Source: Zelopaecilomyces penicillatus | Taxonomy: Eukaryota; Ascomycota; Sordariomycetes; Hypocreales; Pseudodiploosporaceae | Length of the DNA: 64,000 nucleotides | Assembly (NCBI GenBank): GCA_005765155.1 | Contig: VCCP01000001.1 | Span: 3,658,001 to 3,722,000, forward strand | Direction: 5' to 3' | In this document: piece after piece, positions 36,001 to 47,402 of the stretch | How positions within the stretch are numbered: the stretch's first letter is position 1 | Layout of the letters: every line of letters starts with the position of its first letter | The notes under the pieces: model-generated | What the model was told of the DNA's origin: nothing | Database searches by the model: none | The model's input: the letters and a program-made list of their open reading frames with translations, nothing else | Translations under genes and position numbers: made by a program

Positions 36001-39000
36001 TAAACAATGTAGTAAGTATTTCCGTGACTTCCAAGCGGGCGGGATGGATGATGCAAGAATGGCATTCGGGGGTTGCGCGCCAATCTCCCCGATCGAACGA
36101 GCCGTTGTTTCTTCTTCATCTTCCTCTTATTCTAGTCGCCGCCCATGAAAAGTGAATCAAGCTCCTTTGTGTGATATACCAAGAAATCTTGGTTGAGAGA
36201 CATGGGACAAGTGGACGATGCCCGTCCCCAACACACCCCTACCCATCCTCTGCCGTCCATCTAGCGCGTACTACTTCATTCATTGACCAAAGCATTTACA
36301 CCGAACACAATGTTGGAATTGATTGGGGTGGAAATCATGGGAATACCTACCTACCTAACCCAAACAAAAATGCCGGATGCAACTTGGGATGCTTTGCTCG
36401 TTCAAGCGGGTGACAATGCTGCGGGGAAGCAGCACGATTGGACCACGGCATTTGTTGCATTTTTTAGTAGTGACACTCCATACATTGACCGTACATGCAA
36501 CTATTTTACGCAAGTGCATGTTTTTCTCATCAGCTGCGGCTGGCAAAAGCCTCACGCCTGGTGATCAATTACCATCCCGTCAGGTTAGAGGCGCTGGCGA
36601 TGGTTGATTTACCCCCCAAACAAGCGGCCCTCAACCGCCACCAAACAGTGTACATAAGCTACCTGTAAACGCTGTTGGAGGGGCGGCGGTTGAATTAGCG
36701 GTAGCGGCCCATCGGCCAAGGTGGTTCCAGACGTAACGTCGGATCTCATTTTAAAGGCGCCTTGCCGCCGCTGCTTGCTGCGTGCACGCGCTGAGGCCGC
36801 TTGCTGGCTGGGCTGGGCTGGGCTGGGCTGATTTGAGGTGGTCTTATTCCTCTTCATCCTCTTCATCAGGCTCACATACCACCCACTGTACAGTACCTAA
36901 ACACTCTTAAGAACGGCGTGAACGGCTACCGCAGCCGCGGGAGAGCGGCAACCTATTGTTGGCCTCCCCTTACCTTGCTTTTGCTTCTACGGGGAACTGG
37001 GCAGGCAGATGCCGCAGCACAGGTCACAGCGCGTGTACAGCGGGTATCCAGAGGACAGGACGCTGTCAGGGCTGGAAGGGGGGGGTGCTAATCAGGCCAA
37101 GACGGCCGAGAGCCTAGGGCCTGTTGGATGCCGCCAGCTAAAAAAACCAACCCACCACCATTCATTCATCGCAATAGGGCCTCCTTTTCCCATACGGAGT
37201 AAAACAGCACCCAATTTGACCTGCAGCAGCACGAGCCCTGGCGTTCGGGACGGGCTGGCAACCAAATGGCAAACCCGTGCCGAGTAGCGTTCCCCAAGCC
37301 GCCTCCCACCACCTTAACGCCAAAACTCTAGGGTACTAGATCGGTAGCAGACAACTGCGGTAAATCGAAGCACCGATAGGTCCAAGAGCCGGGTCCTCCC
37401 CGAACACCCACAGATCAAACGGCTTAAGCTGAAAAGAGCCTCGATCCGGCCGAACCCTCTGAGACTCTAGGTGTATGTAGTAGGTGTAGAAGCAATAAAT
37501 AGATTTTCAGATAGTTAATAGTGCTACAGTGGGCAGAAAGTGACATTTCAGGGTTGCGGCGGTGGATCCAGGCCCTGTGTTCGGGCTTTTGAGGCTGGGC
37601 TGGGCTGGGCTGGCAGAAAAGAGGCTGAGGCTGAGCAAGCAAGCGAGCGAGCGAGCGAGAGAGAGCACAGCAACCAATCTGTGCGTATATACAGTAGCAG
37701 TGACTAACGGACAAGCGATGAGTCTGTGAGTGTGGACGGACTGCTCTGGACTGGGGATGGAGTTTGCGCATCATCGGAAACACATTGTAGACCAGGTAGG
37801 ATAAGAAAGGAATGCCATGTCATGCCAGGCCAATGCTTGTTACCATGGTAAGCTGTATTCATCCCATGCACATGCACATGCCGTATCCTACAGACAAGTG
37901 CTCATTCCTATTCATTGTCTTGTCTTTGACTGGTAGGTACTTACTCGTCCTATAATCATCATCACTTCGTTTCCCATCATACAGACACATACTGACCGCA
38001 TTGCATGCGTCTAGATCATGAGTGACCATCACTCATAGCTTAGGTCTCCGTTAGTGATCACAGCACCGCGAAGCTGTGATGTGGCTGCGCAGTGGTGGCA
38101 AGCCATGCCCACCCTAGAGAGGCCTTGACAAGTCCAAAAATGGCCACGGGCTAATCATGCTAATAAATGCTACGCTTGGTCGCTGGTGTTGTGTTGCTAC
38201 TATTTTAGGGGGGAATGGTATAGTGCAGTACAGGTTAATGACGCACAAAAACCATACACAAGTTATGTACACCTGCCTACCAGGCTAAGTATCCTTAGTG
38301 CAGGAATTTGTGTCCTAGCAACCTCAATCTGGACAGGGGTTGAGGGGGTTTGAAGGGGGGGGGGGGGGGGTGGTAATCTCCTCGCACAAGCCCCAATGCA
38401 TGGCAATGCGTGCATGTGTTGCAATGCAAAGTGTAGTGCACGTACATCCTCTAGGGTTCGCCTGTCACTTTATTAGTCATCCACTCATTCACTCATTTAT
38501 TCGCTCATCCACTGATTTCACTCACTCACTCACTCGCACAAGGATGGCGCTCTGTTGTAACACATCAAGGTCCACTGTCCAATGCCATGAACCCGTTTTC
38601 TCGTATAAACCGAGTAATAAAACACAGAGGATCAAGCTACCATGCGTAGTAGTTGGTACATCACGTACTACGTATGATGATTCCCAGCGACCAGGGACCA
38701 TGCGGAAAATATCACACAAGCACCTGTTCATTATCGGCTTCTGTTTTCTTCACCAACATGCGAATTTGCCTGCCGCATCCCACCAATCTCCAGGGTTTCA
38801 TCTGTAAAATCTCGATATACCATCTTTCCTCGTTCGTGCAATCCCAATTCCTCCGGTATCCCTCCGTCGTTGGTCTCAGTCCCAACGTCACAGTTTTGTT
38901 ACCCTCCCCCTACGTACGTACATTCAAAAGGACATGAAACATTGCGCAGTTCTCGTTAATTTCAAGAGACGGAAAGGCAATAAAAAGTAAAAAAAAAAAA

Positions 39001-42000
39001 CACACCAAAAAACAAGGAGACTTGACGCATGGCCCGCCAAAAGAAAACAAGTCATTGAGGGGGGAGGGCCGAAATGAACTACCAGTGCAGCCCGTCCTGG
39101 ATCGTATGATCCGAGACATAACGGCCATGAACACCCCCCTTATGGTGCATGTAAATTGCATTTCGGTAATAGGTCCAAACATCCATTCCGATTGTGACAT
39201 CTCTACGGGTTTACGTCTATTCCAAACGGCATGTATACCCCAAGATCATGGCCATTCCGTCATTTGACGTCTTTCTTCACACGGATTCAAGCGAAACAGT
39301 TCTCCCGACGGCTCCGTGTTGCCGAGAAACAAATTTCCATACTGTTATACATATTATTACGTAGTAGTAGAACCACGAGATGGCATATTCCTTGCCTTTT
39401 CTCCGCTACTTCTGTAGGTGTAATTCATCAGAGCCTTGTCTTGATAAACCCCCCACCGGAGCGAGAATGGAGATTTATTGCTTGCTTTGCATCTTGGCAT
39501 GAACTCGTATCAGAAGGGGGCACGCGCTATGACATGTGGCAGCACAGATATTTTTCCCCCACAAGAGAGAGAAGCACGAGGTCAAGACGCCGCAATCTAA
39601 TCATCATGTCTAACAATGGAGGTTCGGTGCATACGATCCGGCAAAGGGTTTGTCAGTTGCAAGAGAAGAACACCCCATCATCACGCGCTTCTTCCTTTGT
39701 TTGGGGACTGGCTGCAAGGACCCGTCCCTGCAAAAGAACATGCGAGCCACACTCTAAATACTGTGTGGTAATCAAAGATACTCTAGTCAGTTATTAACTC
39801 TGTTTCCCTCTTCATTTATTGCTCACAGTCAAACAGAGTATTTGTGGCTCTTCCTATTGGTGCATCCCAATCTCGTGTTTGCCTTTGAGGTTGAGAGCTC
39901 GGAAAAGACCCGTCATATTCGAACCATGAAAACAATGTTTCCATACAGTATGGAATACTCGAGGAAGAGTCTTTCCGATTATCTAGCTGATAAATGATCT
40001 ACATCGTATTATAACTTCAAAGGTGTCCCTCTCTGTTTACGAGCAGCTACATCTGGCGGTGCGTTGTAGACAGGCATGGTCGGTTGACTCGGTTGACTCT
40101 TCCGCGGACCTGTCTTTCTGTTTGTCATGAATCTTTTTTTCTTTATTTAGTTCTGCCTTCTTTCTTTCACCCCTTTACCGGCATTCCCTGGTGGCGGCCC
40201 TCACATGGTGGGCAATACTGTACGCAGCAGACGCGATTAGCACGCAGAGGCTTGACCAGGGGTTCTTTTGCAAGCTGGCTGCTCTGTCTGGTTGGCTCGG
40301 CTTCGGCCTCAGCTGGGGGGCATCGTGGCTTTTTTGTTGCCCGGTCTCCGTCCTCCGTCTCCGTCTTTTTGGTCTATTCTTATTTTTCCCCAGTGCAAAG
40401 TGCGCTTTGGCTGATGCAGCCACGAGGCTTGAGTGCAGCCAGCGCCTCTGATTCATCAAGCAATCATCGCCCTTCCTCTTGTTGGCTGTGGTGGGCTCTG
40501 CCAACGGGAGAGAGCCACAACTTTCCAAGCCCAATCTCCCCAATCTGGCTGCAATGGAGGTTGCTTGACAGAAGCCTCAAAAACAAGGTGGTGGTGGTTG
40601 TTTATGTCTTGGCCACAAGATGAAAAATCCAATTTATTGTTCAATACAGGGCTGAACCTGAGCCTGACGGACGACACGCCCCCTCCATTGTCTTCTCGCC
40701 ATGCCCTCCACCATGCTTCCCAAGGCTGTGTTTTTTTTTTTTTTTTTTTTTTTGACAGAATGAGGCAACAGCCCACCTCTGACAAGGCACAATACTACTA
40801 AATAGATGCCAAGGCTGCCTTTTTTTCTTGTGGTGGTTCGGTGAGGAGACAAGCTTAACAGCAATCCAGCCATCCTTCTAGATTGAATCTATCGCAGTTC
40901 GTGATCGAATAACAATCCCCGGACTTGATCAATTTTTGAATAGATTAAAAAAGTTTAAAAGTGCTTTCCGCCATTTCACCTAGAACAGGTTTGCCGAGGA
41001 AGAAAGCCCAACACACATGTTGAAATTGAATTTACCCACCTCGTGTTGATGCAGTGAACTTGACGTCAGTAGCTTTTCGAATCACCTTTGCACCACGCGA
41101 GAGCCGCCCCAGCTCTGCTGACGAGATGAACATGGTTTATCCCTTCCTTGAGTTTTGATACTTGCCAGCCCGGTTAAGAGTGGCAAGCCCCAAATCAGTC
41201 AACCACTCAGCAATCGTCATTTACACAAATGTTTTTTTATTATTATTATTTTTCTGTTTGTTTCTCCTGCAGTGTAAAACTGGCAGCAGGGGTGGAAAGA
41301 AGGGGCGTGAGATCTTCAGCGCCCGTCAAGTCGAACAAACAAACACCACTCAAAATGCTCGAATAAGAACTTGATTATTCAAGCAATCCCAGTCAGTAAC
41401 TTTCCATTTCGGCAACTACCCTCGCTTGGTAGCCCCCCGAAAGGTTGGTTGACTTGTAAACAAGGCGGTGACGACCGAAGATCCATCCTTGCGGCGCTGG
41501 ACAAACGTGGCACGGTAGGACGAATGTGTGTGTGTGTGTGTGTGTACGATGGGCACGAACGCAAAAAGTCCTCTTCCACGGAGACCCCGTCTGCTGTGTA
41601 AGTGCGGCTATGGTTTTTTTGTTCTTGTATCCTTATCTTGACTTTGAAATGTCTGTACCCTGTATGAACTGTTGCCCTTTCAATCATTACTTTCTTGGCT
41701 GTGTGTGACGGAGTTCCATGTTCAACAGCGGAGAGGGAGGGGGTCTGTCATCCATCATCTATCCACCATCCATGTAGTCTTTACTACCACGTAGTACACC
41801 TGAATAGGGCGCCATCATCCGTGATATCCGGAATCGGTAATGTCGTACATACCTACATACATACATACATACACCATCATCACAATCACGCTAAAAGGGA
41901 GAGCGGGGACAGAGTTAGGCTCGATGAAAGCTCGTTTAGATCCCTCCCCCCCTCCCTCTTCAATGTCTAGTGCGGCCTCCCAAAATAACAAAAGATGCAA

Positions 42001-42843
42001 TTTAGTTACATAGTGTTATTAGCCTAATTGCCAAGCACGGGAGATTTAGGTGTTTCTCGTGTTATAAAACTAGATTCCAAGTTTGCCGATACCCGACCGC
42101 CGACCTAACCTATACAGGTGATATTTGTGTGGTGGTGTTTTCCTCAAAAAACCACCCGCCAGCCGCAGCCGGGCAGACAGTCACAATTCAGCCTTGGTGA
42201 GGCTTGAGGCGGAATTTAAGCTTCAGGTGATTTAGGTTATATGACTGGGGAGAATGACATTGGCTCTTTTCTGTCTACGGTCAGTGTGTTAGATTGGCTA
42301 CATAGAAAGTGGTTGGTTGTGGCAATCAATTTGGGTATGATCCGGCTTTGGATCATGGTGCTTTATTAAATATTCATTGCGAGGCTGAAAAGCATCTCGA
42401 GAAAGCTAGAAATACTCATCAGATGACTGCAGATCAAGCACCCCGCTTGTCCTGTCCCGATGGATCCGGCCCAAGTCGATCGAAAAGGATCGTCGTCTGT
42501 TTTAAACAAGGCACGGGCATAATGTCCCGTCTAGGGAGCAGATCCTCACATCACATTCTATCAATGACATCAGGCTATGAGGACCAAAAAAAAACTCTCC
42601 ATTCGTTGTTTCTTAGATCTCACAAACTCTCCGTATAATCTTACACAACTGTTGCTTTTCATGTCGTAAACTCGTCACCGATGCCCCCCTCTTCCTCCTT
42701 TCTTATTCCCTACGGGAGGAAGGGGGATCGGGATATGTCCAATTCCACTGCCTGAACAATGCAGGCGATTTCTACTCCAGAAAACATCCTCTTCCTTTCC
42801 TCCCCCCCTTCCCCTCCCACCCAAAAATAATAAAAAAAAGTTC
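33032..42843. other. 9.8 kb gene desert between tyrosinase and mcm10
   Basis: The part next to 33031 is the tyrosinase promoter. The rest is repeat-rich: GGGCT pentamers near 36808-36830 and 37595-37612, a G16 run at 38355-38370, a T-run at ~40730-40753, (TG)n at 41524-41544, and TACA tetramers near 41850-41871. It also holds TACGGAGTA at 37193-37201 and TACCTAGGTA at 34213-34222. Open frames reach 190 codons with no domains. One weak two-exon candidate (33809-34209, -) is listed separately. The segment next to 42843 should be the mcm10 3' UTR. Confidence 0.55.
33809..34209 (-). CDS. Weak candidate small protein (80 aa, two exons)
   Basis: ATG at 34209 opens MYSGWNYVLAWRVPKRN and runs to a GT donor after 34116. 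A frame-consistent AG at 33958-33959 leads into a second exon (33957-33809) containing NWQAKAVMLDIRQVLGG and ending DPAAWAV before TAA. The composition looks protein-like. However, the donor and acceptor are not strong, another acceptor 15 bases upstream is better but breaks the frame, and no family is recognised. It could be an artefact of GC-rich non-coding DNA. Confidence 0.18.
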
Positions 42844-45267
42844 CTATCTTACAATGATCAAATCATCATCATCATCCTCAAATGTAATTTGCCTTTCAGC
42901 CAGATCCAGACAGAGACTCTCCCGGCCGGCCTCACGAATACCCTTGTCTGTCACGAACCGCGTCTTCTTGCGGAGCGGTGGTAACTCATCCTTGCGCTGC
43001 TGCTGCTGTTGCTGCTGCTTCTCCCCTTCCTTCATACTGGTGAGCTTGTCCTTCAAAGTGCTGCCCCAGCCGTACGCCGTGCCAGCCCTGCTGCTAGTAG
43101 TGCTTCCCGCCAGCGAACTTGTCTGTGATCCACCGGTGCGTTTGCGCTTGACGGGGCTGAGATGGATTGTCCGATCTCTGCTGTCGAGGCCAAGGGATGC
43201 CATCTCTGGTCGTTCTGGCCCAGTCATGCTGCTATCGAATATCTGACTTGACGCCGTGCTCGAATCGACGGTGTTGCTGACGTGGGAATCCCCCCCTCCC
43301 CGTCGCATGTAGTCTCTGCCGGCAGCATTACCAATCTGCCCCAGCTTCTTCATCAGTTCGCGCTCTTTTTCCTTTGCTTCTAGATTTCTCCTTAAAACCT
43401 CAGCCCTTTCTTTTCGATCGGCGGGTGTCCGGTCCCTGCCATCGAGAAGATCCGCAGCTGTTTGAGATCGTGACACGAACCAGTGCGACTTGGTTTCATG
43501 ATCGTAGTTGTTTGACTTTGTATTTTTCCCAAAGGCAAACACTTCTTTAGAATTGTTTTTCCGCCCACCAAACCCAGTGGAATTCACTTCCATCCGCGTA
43601 GATCTCTGCTTGCGAACCGCCTCATTGGAATGGAACTCGCAGTATTGTGTCCTTTTCTTGTTGATCCAAGAGGAGCACAGCTGCCCATCCTTCTTCACCG
43701 ACTGGCAAAAGCCCAAGTCGCGAGCGGAACCAATCTCAAGAATAGTGTCTTCGTCAGAATTGATTACGAGACTGAACCGGCCCGTGTCCTGTCTTCCCGG
43801 AGGAGGCGGCATAATGTTTGGGTTTAGGATAGCCACAACGGTTCCCTCCGTAAGCTTCCAGAAGCGAGTAAAGCCTGTGTTGAAGAGGAACAGGTCAAGC
43901 TCGTAATCTAAATCTACAAGTGTCATGACCATGTACTTTCCACGATCCTCTGCCTGCACTCCGCTTTTGACAGTAGTAGGCTTATGTGCCCGAGGCTCAG
44001 ACTTTTTGCCCACAATGGCGAAGACAACAATATCTTGCTCAATGTCGGGCAAGGCGAAATCGGGGGCCTTGACTATCTTCAATAGATCTTTGATGTTGAA
44101 GACCTTCTTTCCGGAGACATGCCTGGCAATGACCCGATGGGGGAGAATGCGCTTCGTCAGGTGAAAACTGGAGTAGGGCTCGAATGAAGCTTGTTCCTCG
44201 ACAGCGCCCTCTGGTGTCTCCCCCATAGGGTGATCATTCTGCTGAGACGAACCAAATGAAGAACGCACACTTGGAGCAGTGTTGCTTCGATGGAGAGATC
44301 CAGGGCCGGGTTGGGTATTGGACATGATCTGTTCCCTGCTAAAGGTGGGGGCTCGTATTGGCTCGTCCGGGATCTCGACCGCGTTATTCTTGTACTCTTC
44401 CAGCTCATCTTTTCCAATCGCAAAGGCGCTCGATCTCAGCTGCTTTACCCTCTGCTCCCTCTCGGTACGAGAAGCCTCCTCCGTTCTGACTGCAGCAAGC
44501 CTCTCGTTGAAGCTTCGGGGTCGGAAAGGCTCTGCCGATTCTGCTCTAGCCGGATTCGTCTGCTTTGATGTCTGTAGATATCCTCCGCTGGGAGCGGCGC
44601 CATCCGCACCCCGGGATCTCCTCAAGCTGGGGGCTCGTTTGAGTGATATGTCTTTGCCCTTTAGTCCCTTGTCGATACCCAACAACACCCTCTGTGGCGA
44701 GGTCTGTGGCATAGGTTCCTGGAGTTTCCTGATGGGCGAGGCAGGAACTTGGACGTAGTTTTGCACAGGGGGAGGCCGAGGGTTCTCCTCAGCTGTTGGC
44801 GTCGTCATGCGGACAGCACGCCTGGGCTGATTGAACGATGAAGGTGCAGAATCCGGCGGCGCTCGATCGTTTCTCCTTTGCTCCGTGGCAGATCCCTTTG
44901 CCTTGGCGTTCTGTAACCTCTTCAACTTGAGTCGAGCTTGGATCTCCTGGAGCTTCAACTGGAGAGTCTCCTCGTCTTCATCGTCTTCATCGAGATCCAT
45001 GCCCATATCCATGTCCACATCCTCTTGATCCTTCATGATATCTACCAGCTTCGTGGACAATGATGCAGCAGCACGCGAGTGTCTCGAGGGCGACATCGTT
45101 GGCGACGTCTGGTTTAGCATTTCGCGGTAGCGCTGGCGACCTTTGGGCGTGCTCATGAGCGCTTCATGAGGCGACCTAGGCGGCCACGTCGGCTCCGGAT
45201 CTGAGAGGTCAAGGTTAGATCCGCGCGCAGAGTATCTGATGGGAGAAGCTGTCCTACCGGGAGCCAT
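42844..45267 (-). CDS. mcm10: DNA replication protein Mcm10
   Basis: A single exon encodes 807 residues. The N-terminus holds SP/TP-type motifs, an acidic stretch and a predicted coiled coil (~residues 98-125, EETLQLKLQEIQARL). The conserved internal domain spans ~370-550: an OB-fold (VFNIKDLLKIVKAPDF; FWKLTEGTVVAILNPNI) followed by the CCCH zinc finger C521-x9-C531-x11-C543-x2-H546. This is the Mcm10 signature that binds single-stranded DNA and polymerase alpha. Basic, low-complexity sequence follows, with a poly-Gln run and an acidic end (FEDDDDDLIIVR). Mcm10 activates the loaded CMG helicase at origins and travels with forks in the nucleus. The gene diverges from the RNase H2B gene, with 699 bp between start codons. 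Confidence 0.95.
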   Translation of the reverse strand: MAPGRTASPIRYSARGSNLDLSDPEPTWPPRSPHEALMSTPKGRQRYREMLNQTSPTMSPSRHSRAAASLSTKLVDIMKDQEDVDMDMGMDLDEDDEDEETLQLKLQEIQARLKLKRLQNAKAKGSATEQRRNDRAPPDSAPSSFNQPRRAVRMTTPTAEENPRPPPVQNYVQVPASPIRKLQEPMPQTSPQRVLLGIDKGLKGKDISLKRAPSLRRSRGADGAAPSGGYLQTSKQTNPARAESAEPFRPRSFNERLAAVRTEEASRTEREQRVKQLRSSAFAIGKDELEEYKNNAVEIPDEPIRAPTFSREQIMSNTQPGPGSLHRSNTAPSVRSSFGSSQQNDHPMGETPEGAVEEQASFEPYSSFHLTKRILPHRVIARHVSGKKVFNIKDLLKIVKAPDFALPDIEQDIVVFAIVGKKSEPRAHKPTTVKSGVQAEDRGKYMVMTLVDLDYELDLFLFNTGFTRFWKLTEGTVVAILNPNIMPPPPGRQDTGRFSLVINSDEDTILEIGSARDLGFCQSVKKDGQLCSSWINKKRTQYCEFHSNEAVRKQRSTRMEVNSTGFGGRKNNSKEVFAFGKNTKSNNYDHETKSHWFVSRSQTAADLLDGRDRTPADRKERAEVLRRNLEAKEKERELMKKLGQIGNAAGRDYMRRGGGDSHVSNTVDSSTASSQIFDSSMTGPERPEMASLGLDSRDRTIHLSPVKRKRTGGSQTSSLAGSTTSSRAGTAYGWGSTLKDKLTSMKEGEKQQQQQQQRKDELPPLRKKTRFVTDKGIREAGRESLCLDLAERQITFEDDDDDLIIVR

Positions 45268-45966
45268 AGCAATCCGTCTACGCTTTCAATACCTGCTTTT
45301 CGCGGCTGACAATATCGACCAATAACCCGTTAAGCGCCTGTCAGGCGCATGGGCGCAAGCCGTGGTTATGACCTGACGGTGGTCGATGCCATTCGGATGG
45401 GCGTTGTATAGCGGTGAGGGCTCAGGCCTGTCGGTTCGCCAGAGAATCGCAAATAGTGTCTGCAGAAGAAGCTTCGTGAGGGATGTTGGGAATAGCAGGG
45501 ACTGTGCAGGACTAGAGCTGAGCTTCCGTGTTTCAAAAAGACGTTGACAAGTACTCCGTACTCAATATCGAAAATTGATATGGAATGTATTTGGTATCGG
45601 GCGCCGATAAGGCCTTGGCGCACCTTTGGGCAGAATAGCCCATCGGTAGTTGACGGGTGGAGTCAGCAACGCGCTCTAGCCTGCCGCTGCTGTACACACT
45701 GTATCTCACGCGTGGGGCTGGCGAGCGCGTTGCCTCAGCCATATTGAAGCGACCATGTCCTTGCGCTAAGTTGATAACGCCAACACTAAATGAGACCCTT
45801 CAAATCTCAATCTGCGACGAAATCCATAAGCCCAGCAATTGCTGCTCCTTTGGTCTCAATACTCAATTGACTCTCACCTGCTGGATGCAATTGCATACTA
45901 TTTGCATTGAGCCCTGCCAAACCCTTCGCTTGACCCTGGCTGCTACGACGCCGTAAAACGACAGCC
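45268..45966. promoter_or_regulatory. Shared divergent promoter of mcm10 and RNase H2B with ACGCG-core sites
   Basis: Between the two start codons lie three ACGCG cores within about 65 bases: AACGCGC near 45668, a perfect MCB box ACGCGT at 45708-45713, and the reverse-strand AACGCGC near 45725. ACGCGT is the binding site of MBF (Mbp1/Swi6; Res-Cdc10), which drives G1/S genes. A TACTCCGTA motif is at 45552-45560. Regulation by MBF is inference. Confidence 0.5.
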
Positions 45967-47289
45967 ATGGCTAGAACAAGAGCAACCAAAGCGACGACTG
46001 AAAAACCTGAAAAACCTACAGAAGAAGAACTGCCAAAGACTAACCCGAAGCTTGCTGTCACTCCTCACGTCGGTGAACCTCCTCATGTTTTCATTCTGCC
46101 AACCGCGGCGACACCTGAAGCCCTTATCGTTACGCTCCCCCACCCGAGACACTCGCAGCCTTCGCGATATCTAGTATGCCCGGAGACTGGGATATATGAA
46201 TTCACCAAAGTTTCTGCGCCCCCAGCGGCGCCAAGAAGCTGGCTCATCGAACCGATTTCAAACTCAACAACGGAACAGTCAACGACAGGCGATAATGCTG
46301 GGTCTGAAGGCCTCGTTATACAGAAGGGCGACCTCTTCATTGCCACCATATTTGACCCTGTGTTTTTGATATTGCCAGGTCTGGCTCATGACGGTGCATC
46401 ATCCAAAGGCTCCAAAGAACAAAAGCGTATGTTCCTCACTAGTGATGACCATTTCGACCACCTCGCACAGGACGATTCGCACTTGTCCGAAGTTCTGCGC
46501 TGTGAAAAGACTCGAGCATTGTTGGAAGCTAGAATGAACGCTGTTTGTGATACGGTTGAAGCTGGAGACGAAACTATGTTTCGGTTAAACGAGAGCAAGC
46601 TTCTAGCCATCATTCTGGCTAAGGCCAAGAGAATGAGCGAGAATGGCCTCCCGCCAAGCATGGATGAGAAATTCGTCAAGAAGGCTCTGGAGGCACCGCT
46701 TATGCACAAGAAATCTGCTCTCGCCAGAGATGACTCAACTACCAGTGAGAAGCTAGTTTCAGAGGTATCGACACCTCAATCTGCACCTACTGAATCACAA
46801 GCTACTACGACCAACACATCACTAGCCTCGCAACTTTCGACCGCTGCAACCTCATTCACAGAAGACGCAGCTGAAACAGAAAACATCGTGAGCGCCATCG
46901 AAGCCTCTTCCGAAGTTATCAAGCTCCAGAGACTACGGGTAGCATTTGATTTCATATGCTCAAGCTACGTGGCGCCGACGCTTGCAACGCAACTACAAGA
47001 GGCCCTTGCTCAAAAGGATGGCGCAGATTTTGTCGATTTCTCTCCGTTAGATGACTATCTTATGCAGCTTACCGAGCTTCGCACAGAGTCCCTGGCTATA
47101 AGGTCGATAGGTGACTATTCTCGCAAACATACCCGCGACGAGGAAGAAGATGAGGCTCGGGCGGAGAAGAAGAGGAAGCAGGAGGAAGAGAAGAAGAAGA
47201 AGGCAGGCGAGAGTCGTGGTGTGAGGGATCTCAAAAAGGTGAACACAAGTGGGATGATGAAGCTGAGCTCCTTTTTCAAAAAGAAGTAA
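45967..47289 (+). CDS. Ribonuclease H2 subunit B
   Basis: A single exon encodes 440 residues. The N-terminal part (~35-150) matches the Ydr279/RNASEH2B triple-barrel region (HVFILPTAATPEALIVTLPHP; RYLVCPETGIYEF; LFIATIFDPVFLILPGL). A helical region follows (~155-240; FLTSDDHFDHLAQD; LLAIILAKAKRMSENGLP). Beyond a Ser/Thr-rich linker is a second helical segment. A highly charged KKRKQEEEKKKK stretch follows, and the C-terminus ends SGMMKLSSFFKKK. That end is a PIP-box-like motif (hydrophobic-x-x-FF) in the place where human RNASEH2B carries its PCNA-binding motif, though the usual leading Gln is Met here. The subunit helps RNase H2 remove ribonucleotides and RNA:DNA hybrids in the nucleus. It shares its promoter with mcm10 and converges on duo1, 113 bp away. 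Confidence 0.9.
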   Translation: MARTRATKATTEKPEKPTEEELPKTNPKLAVTPHVGEPPHVFILPTAATPEALIVTLPHPRHSQPSRYLVCPETGIYEFTKVSAPPAAPRSWLIEPISNSTTEQSTTGDNAGSEGLVIQKGDLFIATIFDPVFLILPGLAHDGASSKGSKEQKRMFLTSDDHFDHLAQDDSHLSEVLRCEKTRALLEARMNAVCDTVEAGDETMFRLNESKLLAIILAKAKRMSENGLPPSMDEKFVKKALEAPLMHKKSALARDDSTTSEKLVSEVSTPQSAPTESQATTTNTSLASQLSTAATSFTEDAAETENIVSAIEASSEVIKLQRLRVAFDFICSSYVAPTLATQLQEALAQKDGADFVDFSPLDDYLMQLTELRTESLAIRSIGDYSRKHTRDEEEDEARAEKKRKQEEEKKKKAGESRGVRDLKKVNTSGMMKLSSFFKKK

Positions 47290-47402
47290 AAAAAAAGAAA
47301 TCACTCGGCAATACAATTTTTGGGTATCTGGTGCGCCATAAAAAGAAGGGGGAAGGAAGATACGAGGCGGTTGTGAGGAGACACGTATTCCAGCTCTCGC
47401 AA

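Noticed and set aside
39231..39797. 188-codon open frame in the gene desert
   Set aside because: It has no domain, no upstream features and unusual composition, and no exon partner could be found.
41524..41544. (TG)n tract as part of a coding region
   Set aside because: It is a pure dinucleotide run inside overlapping spurious frames on both strands. It was treated as a microsatellite.
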